Shown: positions 17,368-26,840, counted from the stretch's first letter. The stretch is 64,000 nt of DNA from Salinimicrobium catena (GCF_900102915.1 NZ_FNGG01000001.1:186001-250000), one strand, 5' to 3'. Translations and numbers: made by a program. The notes: generated by a model from the letters alone, not told the origin.

Positions 17368-19791
17368 ATGTCCAAATTTTTAAGCTTTGAATTCTGGAAC
17401 ACCGTTGCGCGTACTATTCTGCGGAACAGGATCCTTATCCTTATACTTATTTTTGCCGCCACAGTCTTCCTGGCTTCCCAGTGGAAGAACATGCGTTTTT
17501 CCTATACCGAAGCCAACCTCCTGCCCGATGATGACGAAATAAACCTGCAGTACCAGGAATTCCTTGACAAGTTTGGGGAGGAAGGAAACCTGATCGTCAT
17601 GGCGGTGAATGATCCCTCCCTTTTTACTCCGGAAAAGTTCAAAGCCTGGAACGAACTCGCCCAAGAACTTAAATCCTATCCCGAAGTTGATTTCACGGTA
17701 TCTATCGCTGATCTGAAAAAACTTGAGAAGTTTGAAGATCCCGGCCGATTTGAAATGGTGCCCTTTATAGCAGAACCAGATCCTGACAGCATTCAGGTCT
17801 CGGAGTATCAAAAAGAACTGTTTGACAGCCTACCTTTTTATGAAGGTCTCGTATACAGCAAGAAAAGCAACACGGTGCAATCGGCCATCTACCTAAAAAA
17901 GGACATTGTCAATACCGAGATCCGCAGGGATTTTGTGGTTGAGGAATTAATTCCCCTAATCGAGAATTTTGAAGAAGAGAACGACCTCAATGTCTATGTC
18001 TCCGGAATGCCTTACATACGCACGCTCAATTCCCAGAACATTATAGACGAAATAGGCTTGTTCATTGGTGCGGCCTTGCTTGTCACCTCCCTGATCTTTT
18101 TCTTCTTTTTCAGATCCTTCAGAGCGACCCTCATTTCGATGTTCACGGTCATCATTGGAGTGATGTGGGCCTTTGGGGTACTGGGATTATTACATTACGA
18201 GATCACGGTACTTACAGCGATCATTCCGCCGTTGATCATCGTGATAGGGATACCCAACTGTATCTTCCTCATCAACAAATATCAGCAGGAGATCAAGAAG
18301 CATGGAAACCAGGCAAAATCCCTTCAACGGGTGATCACCAAGGTGGGAAATGCCACTTTGATGACCAACCTTACGACAGCTTCGGGATTTGCCACATTTA
18401 TCCTGACCGAAAGTACGCTGCTTAAGGAATTCGGGATCGTGGCCTCCATCAACATCATAGCCATCTTCGTGCTCAGCCTTTTGATCATCCCGATCATTTA
18501 CAGTTATATGCGCGTTCCCAAGCAAAAGCATTTGAAGCATCTCAACAAAAGATGGATAGGCGGGTTCGTGGACTGGATGGAGCGCATGGTAAGGCACCAC
18601 AGGATCAGCATCTTCATTATTTCCATCCTCTTGTTGATTGCCAGCATAATTGGGATATACACCATTAGGATCTCGGGAAGCCTGCTGGAAGACATGCCCA
18701 AATCTGCCGGGTTCTTTAAAGATATCGAATTCTTTGAAGAAGAATTTGACGGGGTAATGCCGCTGGAGATCCTTATTGACACCCAAAGAGAAAAAGGAGT
18801 GATGAAACTCTCCACGCTGAAAAGAATGGAAGAGCTACAGCAGTTACTGGCCGAAGAAGAGGAACTATCAGATCCGCTTTCGGTAGTGAACCTGGTGAAA
18901 TATTCCAAACAGGCTTATTACAACGGTAACCCGAAATATTACCAGCTGCCAACCTCCCAGGAACAGAACTTCATTCTTCCTTACGCTAAAGATCTGGGGA
19001 GTGACGGCACCAACATTCTGAACACCTACGTGGACAGCACCGGACAATACGCGCGCATGACAACTTTCATGAAGGATATTGGGACCGAGGAGATGGAAAG
19101 GATCGAAGAAGCCCTGTGGCCCAAGATCAAAAAGATCTTCCCAGAGGAGCGGTACCAGGTGGAGATGACCGGGAAAGCCCTCATTTTCCAGAAAGGAACC
19201 AATTACCTGGTGAAAAACCTGGTGATCTCGCTGAGTCTTGCCATTTTTCTCATAGCCCTGCTCATGGCCTGGATGTTCAAATCCTGGAGAATGATCGTAA
19301 TTTCATTGGTGCCCAACCTCCTGCCCCTGCTGGTCACCGCAGGAATGATGGGTTATTTAGGTGTACCCATAAAACCCTCGACCATACTTGTATTCAGTAT
19401 CGCATTCGGGATCTCTGTTGACGATACCATACATTTCCTGGCAAAATACCGCCAGGAGCTAAAGGCGAATAACTGGAAGATAAAAAGATCGGTTTACGCG
19501 GCCCTTCGGGAAACCGGGGTCAGTATGTTCTATACTTCAATCGTGCTGTTCTTCGGATTTTCGGTCTTCATGATCAGTAGTTTTGGAGGAACGGTAGCCC
19601 TGGGCGGGCTGGTATCAGCCACCTTACTATTCGCCATGTTGTCGAACCTGCTGTTATTGCCGGCACTGTTGCTGTCACTTGAAAAAGAGATCGCCAACAA
19701 GGAGGTGCTGAAAGAGCCTGCCATAGATATCATTTCCGAAGAGGATGAGTTTCTGGAGAAAAGAAGAAAAAGAAAAACAAAGTCAAAATAA
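17368..19791 (+). CDS. MMPL/HAE3-type RND exporter
   Basis: 807 aa, about 12 transmembrane helices arranged as two repeats (TM1, large periplasmic loop, TM2-6, twice). The second half has the charged GISVDDTIHFLAKYRQEL helix typical of proton-coupled RND pumps; the equivalent first-half helix reads VIGIPNCIFLINKYQQE, with Asn where an Asp is often found. Shorter than AcrB-type pumps and without an adaptor gene nearby, it fits the 'predicted exporter of the RND superfamily' group, which can act without a TolC partner; lipids or hopanoids are known cargo for relatives. Ends in a strongly basic tail (RRKRKTKSK). Confidence 0.88.
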   Translation: MSKFLSFEFWNTVARTILRNRILILILIFAATVFLASQWKNMRFSYTEANLLPDDDEINLQYQEFLDKFGEEGNLIVMAVNDPSLFTPEKFKAWNELAQELKSYPEVDFTVSIADLKKLEKFEDPGRFEMVPFIAEPDPDSIQVSEYQKELFDSLPFYEGLVYSKKSNTVQSAIYLKKDIVNTEIRRDFVVEELIPLIENFEEENDLNVYVSGMPYIRTLNSQNIIDEIGLFIGAALLVTSLIFFFFFRSFRATLISMFTVIIGVMWAFGVLGLLHYEITVLTAIIPPLIIVIGIPNCIFLINKYQQEIKKHGNQAKSLQRVITKVGNATLMTNLTTASGFATFILTESTLLKEFGIVASINIIAIFVLSLLIIPIIYSYMRVPKQKHLKHLNKRWIGGFVDWMERMVRHHRISIFIISILLLIASIIGIYTIRISGSLLEDMPKSAGFFKDIEFFEEEFDGVMPLEILIDTQREKGVMKLSTLKRMEELQQLLAEEEELSDPLSVVNLVKYSKQAYYNGNPKYYQLPTSQEQNFILPYAKDLGSDGTNILNTYVDSTGQYARMTTFMKDIGTEEMERIEEALWPKIKKIFPEERYQVEMTGKALIFQKGTNYLVKNLVISLSLAIFLIALLMAWMFKSWRMIVISLVPNLLPLLVTAGMMGYLGVPIKPSTILVFSIAFGISVDDTIHFLAKYRQELKANNWKIKRSVYAALRETGVSMFYTSIVLFFGFSVFMISSFGGTVALGGLVSATLLFAMLSNLLLLPALLLSLEKEIANKEVLKEPAIDIISEEDEFLEKRRKRKTKSK

Positions 19792-19840
19792 AGAAGCAAA
19801 GACCAGGCGGTTAAAGCCGGGTGCCTAAGTTTTCATTTAC

Positions 19841-19871
19841 TTGCCAAGCTTAAGCGGAAAAATTATCTTTG
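19841..19871 (+). promoter_or_regulatory. Promoter of asnS
   Basis: TTG (19841-19843), 20 bases, TATCTTTG (19864-19871), ending 20 bases before the ATG: full consensus. Confidence 0.75.
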
Positions 19872-19890
19872 TTTCCCAAATTAAAAGAAG

Positions 19891-21333
19891 ATGATAAAAG
19901 CCAAAGTTGCTGAACTTTTGAACAGCACTCAATATTTGCAGGAAGTACAGGTTAAAGGATGGGTTCGCGCTTTTAGGAGCAACCGATTCATTGCGCTAAA
20001 TGACGGTTCAACCATTAACAATATCCAGTGCGTGGTTGATTATAAAAATATGAGCGAGGATCTGCTAAAACGAATTACTGTAGGAGCTGCGATCAAAGTG
20101 AAAGGAACTTTACATGAGAGCCAGGGAAGCGGTCAAAAAGTGGAGATCCAGGTAACTTCTGTCGACATTCTTGGAGATGCCGATCCTGAAGAGGTGAAAT
20201 TGACTATACTTTCCCCTAAAAAGCATTCCCTTGAAAAGTTAAGAGAACAAGCTCATTTACGCGTTCGCACCAATACCTTTGGAGCCGTGATGCGTTTACG
20301 TTCCAAGCTTTCTTTCGCTGTGCACAGCTATTTTCAGAACAACAACTTCCACTACGTCAACACCCCGATCATTACCGGGAGTGATGCCGAAGGTGCCGGA
20401 GAAATGTTCAAAGTGACTTCATTTGACCTTAAGGACATTCCGAAAAATGAAGACGGCAGCATCAATTATAAAGAGGATTTCTTCGGAAAAGAGACCAATC
20501 TTACCGTTTCCGGTCAGCTGGAAGCTGAAACCTACGCTTTAGGTTTAGGCCAGGTGTATACTTTTGGTCCTACTTTCAGGGCCGAAAACTCCAATACCTC
20601 AAGACACCTTGCGGAATTCTGGATGGTGGAGCCTGAAATGGCCTTCTGCGACCTGGACAAGAACATGGATATAGCCGAAGATTTTATAAAGTACGTTCTA
20701 AAATACATTTTAGACAACTGCCAGGACGACCTCGCTTTCCTTGAGCAGCGTCTTGCCAATGAAGACAAGGCTAAACCTGAAGCTGAAAGAAGCCCGATGG
20801 CACTTACCGAGAAACTGAGGTTTGTCATCGAGAACAACTTCAAAAGGGTGAGCTACACAGAGGCTATAGAGATCTTGAAGAACTCCAAACCCAACAAAAA
20901 GAAAAAATTCAAATACATCATAGAAGAATGGGGTGCCGACCTGCAAAGTGAGCACGAGCGTTACCTTGTTGAAAAGCATTTTAAATGCCCGGTGATCCTG
21001 TTCGATTACCCTGCGAACATCAAAGCTTTCTACATGCGTCTTAATGAAGACGGCAAGACGGTTCGCGCCATGGATATCCTCTTTCCGGGAATTGGAGAGA
21101 TCGTGGGAGGTTCTCAAAGGGAAGAACGTCTTGATGTACTGAAAGAGAAGATGGCAGCACTGGGAATCGATGAAAAAGAGCTCTGGTGGTACCTTGATAC
21201 CCGAAAATTCGGAACCTGTGTTCACAGTGGGTTCGGACTTGGTTTTGAACGCCTGGTACAGTTCGCTACAGGTATGGGTAACATTCGAGATGTGATCCCG
21301 TTCCCGCGTACCCCGCTTAACGCTGAGTTCTAA
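19891..21333 (+). CDS. asnS: Asparaginyl-tRNA synthetase
   Basis: 480 aa. N-terminal OB-fold anticodon-binding domain ([20 protein letters not shown]), then the class II core with motif 2 ([22 protein letters not shown]) and motif 3 ([20 protein letters not shown]). The AsnRS-specific motif 2 and the PFPRTP ending separate it from AspRS. It charges tRNA-Asn in the cytosol. Together with aspS at 52136, both Asp and Asn are directly charged. Own promoter and own terminator. Confidence 0.97.
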   Translation: MIKAKVAELLNSTQYLQEVQVKGWVRAFRSNRFIALNDGSTINNIQCVVDYKNMSEDLLKRITVGAAIKVKGTLHESQGSGQKVEIQVTSVDILGDADPEEVKLTILSPKKHSLEKLREQAHLRVRTNTFGAVMRLRSKLSFAVHSYFQNNNFHYVNTPIITGSDAEGAGEMFKVTSFDLKDIPKNEDGSINYKEDFFGKETNLTVSGQLEAETYALGLGQVYTFGPTFRAENSNTSRHLAEFWMVEPEMAFCDLDKNMDIAEDFIKYVLKYILDNCQDDLAFLEQRLANEDKAKPEAERSPMALTEKLRFVIENNFKRVSYTEAIEILKNSKPNKKKKFKYIIEEWGADLQSEHERYLVEKHFKCPVILFDYPANIKAFYMRLNEDGKTVRAMDILFPGIGEIVGGSQREERLDVLKEKMAALGIDEKELWWYLDTRKFGTCVHSGFGLGFERLVQFATGMGNIRDVIPFPRTPLNAEF

Positions 21334-21360
21334 AAAAATGCTTTCCTAAAGTAGTCATAA

Positions 21361-21398
21361 AACAATCTGCAAAGTTTTACGTTTGTAGATTGTTTTTT
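21361..21398 (+). terminator. Terminator of asnS
   Basis: AACAATCT-G-CAAA pairs with TTTG-T-AGATTGTT (12 bp with one internal mismatch, 8-base loop), followed by seven T. It overlaps a TACGTTTG box that could serve rpoN. Confidence 0.8.
21378..21385 (+). promoter_or_regulatory. Possible -7 box for rpoN inside the asnS terminator
   Basis: TACGTTTG fits TAnnTTTG but lies in the loop and 3' stem of the asnS terminator, with no TTG at the right distance. It is 40 bases from the rpoN ATG. Confidence 0.3.
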
Positions 21399-21424
21399 TA
21401 TTTTTATAGAAACCCCGACAGTCT

Positions 21425-22885
21425 ATGCTGAAGCAGCAGTTAAATTTAAAATTATCCCAGAAGCTTTCCCCGCAGCAGATCCAGTTGATGAAGCTCATCC
21501 AACTGCCTACAATGGCATTTGAGCAGCGCATCAAACAGGAAATGGAGGAGAATCCTGCTTTAGAAGGTGGTAAAGAGGAAAAGGATGAGTATGATGAGGA
21601 TTTCAGCAACGAAGAATACCAGGATGAAGATCCTGGCAACGAATCTATAGAAGCCGAAATTGACGTTGATGAATATCTGAGCGATGACGAGATACCCAGT
21701 TACAGGCTTCAGGCGAACAACTACAGTGCAGATGATGAAGACAAGCAGGTGCCCTATGCTTCGGGAACCTCTTTCACCCAATATTTAAAAACTCAGCTAA
21801 GTACCCTAAGGCTAAATGAAGCTGAAAAGGAAATAGCAGAGTTTCTCGTAGGAAGTGTTGATGAGAGCGGGTACATAAGACGTACCGTACAGGATATAGT
21901 TGACGACCTCGCCTTTACCCAAAACATTTATACCGATGAGAAAACGGTAGAAAGAGTCCTAAAACACGTGCATGAGCTTGACCCTGCAGGAGTGGGAGCG
22001 CGTTCCCTTCAGGAGTGCCTTTTGATCCAGCTGGACCGTAAAGAACCTACCAAACAAGTAAGCCTTGCAGCCGATATCATTGAAAAATCCTTTGATCAGT
22101 TCAGCAAAAAGCATTATCAAAAGCTGCTTTCCAAGCACGATATTTCCGAAGATGAACTGCGGGACGCCATAGACGTTATTGAACATCTCAATCCAAAACC
22201 GGGAGGTGCCTATTCGGGCAACACCCGAATGGTAGAGCATGTGATCCCCGATTTTACCATCAAGATCGTGGACGGGGAACTGGAGCTTAGCCTAAACGGA
22301 AGAAATGCACCCGAAATGCATGTATCCAAAGACTACAGTGAAATGCTGAAGGGATACAAAGAGTCCAAGGAAAAATCAAAGGCGCAGAAAGACGCGGTAA
22401 TGTTCATCAAGCAGAAGCTGGATGCGGCAAAATGGTTCATCGAAGCCATCAAACAGCGGCAAACTACCCTTTTTGTGACTATGAGCGCTATAATGAACTA
22501 CCAAAAAGAATATTTTCTAACAGGAGATGAGCGCAATCTCAAGCCAATGATCCTTAAGGATATTGCCGATGAGATCGATATGGACGTGTCAACAGTATCA
22601 AGAGTGGCTAACAGCAAATATGTGGACACTCCATACGGCACAAAACTCATCAAGGACTTCTTTTCAGAATCCATGAAGAATGACCAGGGTGAAGATGTAT
22701 CTACGAGAGAGATCAAGAAGATCCTGGAAATGACCATAGAGGATGAAAACAAGAGGAAACCCCTCACCGATGAAAAACTGGCAAAGATGCTAAAAGAAAA
22801 AGGCTATCCCATAGCGCGAAGAACGGTTGCCAAATACCGGGAACAACTTGATATTCCCGTAGCCCGTTTACGTAAAGAGATCTGA
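21425..22885 (+). CDS. rpoN: RNA polymerase sigma-54 factor
   Basis: 486 aa. Region I begins with glutamine-rich helices (LKLSQKLSPQQIQLMKLIQL) that contact enhancer-binding activators. An acidic region II follows (residues about 45-105, DEYDEDFSNEEYQDED). Region III includes the core-binding repeat and the HTH (DEIDMDVSTVSRVANSKYV). The RpoN box is ARRTVAKYREQLDIP near the C-terminus and reads the -24 element. It directs transcription that needs an AAA+ activator; none is encoded here. Its stop overlaps the next ATG by one base. Confidence 0.97.
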   Translation: MLKQQLNLKLSQKLSPQQIQLMKLIQLPTMAFEQRIKQEMEENPALEGGKEEKDEYDEDFSNEEYQDEDPGNESIEAEIDVDEYLSDDEIPSYRLQANNYSADDEDKQVPYASGTSFTQYLKTQLSTLRLNEAEKEIAEFLVGSVDESGYIRRTVQDIVDDLAFTQNIYTDEKTVERVLKHVHELDPAGVGARSLQECLLIQLDRKEPTKQVSLAADIIEKSFDQFSKKHYQKLLSKHDISEDELRDAIDVIEHLNPKPGGAYSGNTRMVEHVIPDFTIKIVDGELELSLNGRNAPEMHVSKDYSEMLKGYKESKEKSKAQKDAVMFIKQKLDAAKWFIEAIKQRQTTLFVTMSAIMNYQKEYFLTGDERNLKPMILKDIADEIDMDVSTVSRVANSKYVDTPYGTKLIKDFFSESMKNDQGEDVSTREIKKILEMTIEDENKRKPLTDEKLAKMLKEKGYPIARRTVAKYREQLDIPVARLRKEI

Positions 22886-23490
22886 TGAACTTCCTCTTAA
22901 AGATCGTTTCTTACCTTTTTCACCCTGTTTGGATGCCATTTGCGGGCACTTTGCTCTATTTTCTTATCTCACCCCGCTTTTTCCCCCTGCCGGTTGTCAA
23001 AGCCAAAGTTTTGGCCATTGCGATAATGACTGTTTTCATTCCCATAGTTTTCTTTCTTATGCTAAAAACACTTGGGAAAACTTCCTCTCACTTTCTGAGC
23101 GATGTGAGGGAGCGAAAATGGCCCCTGCTGCTCTCGGCCTTTTTAGACCTGCTCATTCTGAAATTCGTACTGGACACCTTTGATTATCCCGAATTATACT
23201 TTTTCTTCCTCGGGATCTTTCTTTCCACCCTTACAGCTCTTTTACTGGTCTTCGTAAGGATCAAAGTAAGTCTGCACATGGTAGGCCTCGGCGGAGTATT
23301 GGCTTTCCTAATCCTGCTAAGTTTTCACTTTCACCTGAATCTTATCTTTACCATAAGTTTTCTGATCGCTGTCACCGGCTTAACAGCAACTTCGCGGTTG
23401 CACTATAAAGCCCATACATCTACGGAACTGGTACTGGGAATTTTGCTGGGAATAGTACCCCAAATCGCTATCGCCCTCGCCTGGCTATAA
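22885..23490 (+). CDS. Multi-pass membrane protein, distantly PAP2-like
   Basis: 201 aa with about six hydrophobic helices. Two segments recall the PAP2 phosphatase core: KVSLHMVGLGG and, near the C-terminus, SRLHYKAHTSTELVLGILLG, but the full KxxxxxxRP...PSGH...SRxxxxxHxxxD signature is not complete (no clear PSGH). It could be a degenerate lipid phosphatase relative or an unrelated membrane protein. Translationally coupled to rpoN (1-base overlap, TGATG), a pairing that looks conserved in this family from memory. Confidence 0.65.
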   Translation: MNFLLKIVSYLFHPVWMPFAGTLLYFLISPRFFPLPVVKAKVLAIAIMTVFIPIVFFLMLKTLGKTSSHFLSDVRERKWPLLLSAFLDLLILKFVLDTFDYPELYFFFLGIFLSTLTALLLVFVRIKVSLHMVGLGGVLAFLILLSFHFHLNLIFTISFLIAVTGLTATSRLHYKAHTSTELVLGILLGIVPQIAIALAWL

Positions 23491-24192
23491 CAGGTAGAAC
23501 ATCAGCCCAACCTGAAAGGTCCTCAGTTCTATTTTTTCACCCTCTACCACCGCGTCTTCATCGAAGAAGGAGTTGAGGCTGTAGTAGAAGTGAAAATTAA
23601 AGGTATTGTATCCAAAAGTAAAGGTCGCCCCTAACCGAAAAGGATTAAATTCCGGAACATCTGTCTGCCTGACGGTGTTGCCAGGTTGTTCAAAATTAGA
23701 CCTGAAGTAGTAAACATATGATGGCCGCAGGCCCGCATAAATACGCCAAAATTTATAAGACTCCGCTGTGGAGGTTCTCCAGCGAAACTGGAGGGGCACA
23801 TCTACCGACTGGGTAGCAAAACGATTTCGGTCGTAATCCACCCCCTCCCTGTCAAGGATCCTGAAAATGGTCTTTTCAGTTCCCGCTTCTTCGCCAATGA
23901 ACAAATTTTGGCCGTAGGTATTGATGGACCATCCAAGGCCAAGCCCCAGAGCGATATTTCGTCTTTGGTTAAAAGGGAAATCCCTGATGAAACCCCCATG
24001 AAAGCCTCCGGAAAATTGAGGCCCGGTAATATTATCGGGCTTTCCTGCGAGGAGATTATAAGTGAACCCAAGATAGATCTGATCTTCCCTGTAGAGGCTG
24101 TCCACAACAGCAGTATCCTCTTCAGCCTGGGCATAGAGACCGAAAGATAAGATTCCGAAGCAAAGCAAGCACATGAGTTGGATCCTGGCCAT
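23485..24192 (-). CDS. Outer-membrane beta-barrel protein, PorT/SprT-like
   Basis: 235 aa. Signal peptide (MARIQLMCLLCFGILSFGLYAQA), then the EDQIYLGFTYNLLAGKP opening, GGFHGGFIRDFPFNQRRN and ALGLGLGWSINTYGQNLF segments that resemble the PorT/SprT family linked to type IX secretion and gliding in Bacteroidota, and alternating-pattern strands ending in GLMFYLL. Because the general 'porin family' fold is widely shared, a T9SS role is likely but not proven; no other por/spr gene is in the window. Converges with the membrane protein at 22885 (6-base overlap at the 3' ends). A -7 box lies at 24209-24216. Confidence 0.7.
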   Translation of the reverse strand: MARIQLMCLLCFGILSFGLYAQAEEDTAVVDSLYREDQIYLGFTYNLLAGKPDNITGPQFSGGFHGGFIRDFPFNQRRNIALGLGLGWSINTYGQNLFIGEEAGTEKTIFRILDREGVDYDRNRFATQSVDVPLQFRWRTSTAESYKFWRIYAGLRPSYVYYFRSNFEQPGNTVRQTDVPEFNPFRLGATFTFGYNTFNFHFYYSLNSFFDEDAVVEGEKIELRTFQVGLMFYLL

Positions 24193-24208
24193 AGAGAACA
24201 GTTTGGAA

Positions 24209-24216
24209 CAAAGATA
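24209..24216 (-). promoter_or_regulatory. -7 box for the PorT-like gene
   Basis: Minus-strand TATCTTTG, 16 bases before the ATG. Confidence 0.5.
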
Positions 24217-24238
24217 GGATTTACAAAATTTCTATAAA

Positions 24239-24275
24239 TAAAAAATCCCCTTCTAACAGCGTTAAAAGGGGATAA
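24239..24275 (-). terminator. Terminator of the exbB-exbD operon
   Basis: Minus-strand stem ATCCCCTT / AAGGGGAT with a loop that can pair further (TTAAC / GTTAG-like), followed by TTTTTTA. Confidence 0.8.
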
Positions 24276-24297
24276 GTTATAAGTAATGAATAAAGAT

Positions 24298-24780
24298 CTA
24301 TTCCAGGTTCTGCGATGCTTTACCTGTACGGGTAGTGTAGTTGATCTTAAGCGCTTCCGCTTTTCTCAACTCCTGCTTGATATCTGATACAAGCCCCATA
24401 TTTGTTTCTTCGTCAACTTTTAATGCAGTGGTAAGAAAAGGAACTAATTCCTCTCTCTTTGCCTCTCTTTCGGCATAAATGAACTGCTGAATTTCACTAA
24501 CGTCTGCGAAGTTGTCATTCAACTGAATCCTCGCTTCGGTACCAAAATTACTTCTGTATCGTGAACTCGGCTTTCCTGCATAGATGTACATTACCAGATC
24601 CTTTTTATCGAGCTTTTCAACCTGATCTGCATAAGGCAATGTATTCTCAACCTTCAGAGTAGTTTCACGCATTGTGGTAGCCACCATGAAGAAGAAAAGA
24701 AGCATGAACACAATATCCGGTAAAGATGCCGTGTTTACTGCAGGTAGTTCACTACTCTTTTTCTTTGTGAATTTAGCCAT
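24298..24780 (-). CDS. ExbD/TolR-family protein (second copy)
   Basis: 160 aa. One transmembrane helix near the N-terminus (TASLPDIVFMLLFFFMVATT) with the conserved Asp of the proton path (SLPDIVFM), followed by a periplasmic domain with ALKVDEETNMGLVSDIKQELRKAE. ExbD works with ExbB to energise TonB and outer-membrane transport. It lies 19 bases after the first exbD and is the last gene of the minus-strand exbB operon. Confidence 0.9.
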   Translation of the reverse strand: MAKFTKKKSSELPAVNTASLPDIVFMLLFFFMVATTMRETTLKVENTLPYADQVEKLDKKDLVMYIYAGKPSSRYRSNFGTEARIQLNDNFADVSEIQQFIYAEREAKREELVPFLTTALKVDEETNMGLVSDIKQELRKAEALKINYTTRTGKASQNLE

Positions 24781-24799
24781 TTGTCAATTTTTAATTCGT

Positions 24800-25411
24800 T
24801 TAGTTACTCTTAGGTTCAGCTTCAGAAAGCTTTTGAGGCCACATGTCTCTAATTTCCTGAATCTGCTCCTTTAATCTCTCCTTATCTCCGCGGTAATTCA
24901 CATCGTCATAATCGGCTTCCATCTTGGTAAAAGACTTTCCGTACAATCTCTGTGCGGTACGATCACGCAGCTCGTTATACGCAGCCACTAGTTCGTTCTG
25001 TACAGCAATGTAGGTACCGTATTCGGTTTGACGGTCATTCACCAACATGATCACCGCCTTTTCAGGGTTGTCTGAAGATTCAGGATCCCTGGCTCCCTGA
25101 CAATAGTCACAAGCCTCTTCTCCTACTCCACCACCGTTGTCAAGAAAGGCTATTGCAGCTTCCCTTAGTTCACCAAGCTCCATAAGTTCATCTTCAACTA
25201 GGAGATCGTTGTTTCGGCTTACAATCACCTGGAAAATGTTCTTTTGCTTAATGACTGGTGGTTCCACTTCTTCTTCCTGCATAGGTGGCAACTTTCGGCT
25301 AATACCGCTATCGGTTTCAATAGTGGTGGTCACCAGAAAGAAAATTAAGAGCAAGAAGGCGATATCGGCCATTGAGCCGGCATTTACTTCTGGTGAAGAT
25401 CGTCTGGCCAT
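24800..25411 (-). CDS. ExbD/TolR-family protein (first copy, with CxxC insert)
   Basis: 203 aa, longer than the usual 140 or so. N-terminal transmembrane helix with the proton-path Asp (SMADIAFLLLIFFLVTTT), then a periplasmic domain. Between the LDNGGG loop and the VIMLVNDRQTEYGTY strand is an insert holding Cys101 and Cys104 (EEACDYCQGARDP), which could be a disulfide or metal site. The C-terminal helix region is extended and basic (RLYGKSF onward). Operon partner of the ExbB-like channel at 25875 and the shorter ExbD at 24298. Confidence 0.9.
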   Translation of the reverse strand: MARRSSPEVNAGSMADIAFLLLIFFLVTTTIETDSGISRKLPPMQEEEVEPPVIKQKNIFQVIVSRNNDLLVEDELMELGELREAAIAFLDNGGGVGEEACDYCQGARDPESSDNPEKAVIMLVNDRQTEYGTYIAVQNELVAAYNELRDRTAQRLYGKSFTKMEADYDDVNYRGDKERLKEQIQEIRDMWPQKLSEAEPKSN

Positions 25412-25418
25412 AATTTCT

Positions 25419-25856
25419 CTATTTAATTAGTTTTTTCACCCCTGAGATAACCATCAGCAAGATCGCTGTGATTGCCAGGATGTAAAATGTGATTAATCCG
25501 GCACCTACCCAGTGGACCGTGTTTGCTGAGATCACCTCTCCGTCTGTCATTGTCATCTCTGTTCCGCCCGAAACAAGATAGGCTACAACCACTATAAGTA
25601 TAAATACACCTACAGAAAGTAACGTCTTCTTGATATCACCGGCAAACAGTCCTTTGATCACGTAAACTGCCACCAGCAGGACGATCAAAGCAAAGATGAA
25701 GTAAGCCACATAAAGGAATGGAGTTACCACACTCGCCTGCACGCTGGCAGAACTCTCTATAGCCTCATCGCCGGCCATAAGAACTCTTCCCCAAAGGATA
25801 AGCCCTATAACTCCGATAACGAGCGCTAGATATTTTAAGATTTTATGTAAGGTCAT
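25419..25856 (-). CDS. Four-helix membrane protein in the exbB operon
   Basis: 145 aa, four predicted transmembrane helices (about 8-27, 46-68, 76-97, 115-139). No catalytic motif seen. Its fixed position between the exbB-like gene (18 bases upstream) and exbD (7 bases downstream) implies a role in the same proton-channel complex or its assembly. I do not recognise a named family. Confidence 0.75.
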   Translation of the reverse strand: MTLHKILKYLALVIGVIGLILWGRVLMAGDEAIESSASVQASVVTPFLYVAYFIFALIVLLVAVYVIKGLFAGDIKKTLLSVGVFILIVVVAYLVSGGTEMTMTDGEVISANTVHWVGAGLITFYILAITAILLMVISGVKKLIK

Positions 25857-25874
25857 AATTTTAGTCAGGTATAA

Positions 25875-26681
25875 TTATACTCTTCTTTTGTTCTTGTAGT
25901 CTACTAGCATATCGATCAGGGTGATAGAAGCATCCTCCATATCGTTAACGATCCTGTCGATTTTTGCAATGATGTAGTTGTAGAAGATCTGAAGAATAAT
26001 AGCAACAATCAAACCAAATACTGTAGTAAGAAGTGCTACTTTAATACCTCCCGCAACCAAAGATGGCTGCATATCTCCGGCAGCTTCAATTCTATCGAAG
26101 GCCTGGATCATACCAATTACCGTACCCATGAACCCAAGCATAGGAGCAAGAGCGATAAATAGAGATACCCATGATACGTTCTTCTCAAGTTGTCCCATTT
26201 GAACACCACCGTAAGCCACAACAGCTTTTTCAGCAGCTTCTGTACTTTCGTCTGCACGATCAAGTCCTTGATAGTAGATAGAAGCAACAGGTCCTTTTGT
26301 ATTTCTACAAACTTCTTTAGCAGCTTCAATTCCACCTGTGTTCAAGGCATCCTCTACTTCCTGAGCCAATTTCTTTGTATTGGTAGTAGAAAGGTTAAGG
26401 TAAATGATTCTTTCAATGGCAATCGCCAAACCAAGGATCAAACACAAAAGAACGATCCCCATAAATCCTGGACCTCCTTCAATAAAACGCTTTTTAAGCT
26501 CCTGGTGAAAACCTAAGCTCTCTTCTTCCACTTCCTCTTCGGCAGCAGCCGCCTGATCTTCATCCTGAACGAAGCTTACCACAGAGGCTGGCAAAGCGTT
26601 CACGTTATTTGTCGCGTTAACATTTACGGCTCCGAAAACCATAATTGTAGCGATTACCAAAATTGAAAATAATCTTTTCAT
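25875..26681 (-). CDS. ExbB/TolQ/MotA-type proton channel
   Basis: 268 aa. It opens with a signal-like hydrophobic segment and an Ala/Glu-rich linker (EDQAAAAEEEVEEES), then helices typical of the ExbB fold: GFMGIVLLCLILGLAIAIERI; the cytoplasmic GVQMGQLEKNVSWVSLFIALAPMLGFMGTVIGMI helix pair; and GGIKVALLTTVFGLIVAIILQI. It forms the pentameric stator that uses the proton gradient with the two ExbD subunits downstream. First gene of the operon, reading away from tRNA-Ser. Confidence 0.93.
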   Translation of the reverse strand: MKRLFSILVIATIMVFGAVNVNATNNVNALPASVVSFVQDEDQAAAAEEEVEEESLGFHQELKKRFIEGGPGFMGIVLLCLILGLAIAIERIIYLNLSTTNTKKLAQEVEDALNTGGIEAAKEVCRNTKGPVASIYYQGLDRADESTEAAEKAVVAYGGVQMGQLEKNVSWVSLFIALAPMLGFMGTVIGMIQAFDRIEAAGDMQPSLVAGGIKVALLTTVFGLIVAIILQIFYNYIIAKIDRIVNDMEDASITLIDMLVDYKNKRRV

Positions 26682-26752
26682 TACTTTTTTTCTTAATTTA
26701 ATTAGTTAACGGGTTTAAAGATATAAATATTTATTCAAATAAAAATAACTTG

Positions 26753-26840
26753 CAGAGAGGAAGGGATTCGAACCCTCGATACGCTTTTGGCGTATACACA
26801 CTTTCCAGGCGTGCGCCTTCGACCACTCGGCCACCTCTCT
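26753..26840 (-). tRNA. tRNA-Ser (anticodon GGA)
   Basis: 88-base class II tRNA. Acceptor AGAGAGG / CCTCTCT with discriminator G (serine identity); anticodon stem CACGC / GTGTG with loop CTGGAAA, anticodon GGA reading UCC/UCU; long variable arm with stem TACGC / GCGTA; T-loop GTTCGAATC. Only CA of a terminal CCA follows. No integrase or attachment repeat sits beside it. Confidence 0.97.

Noticed and set aside
22885-23490. Confident call of a PAP2 phosphatase
   Set aside because: Only fragments of the motif are present (SRLHYKAH...); the PSGH block is missing.
26753-26840. tRNA-Ser as an integration site for a mobile element
   Set aside because: No integrase, no direct repeat of the 3' end and normal housekeeping genes on both sides.
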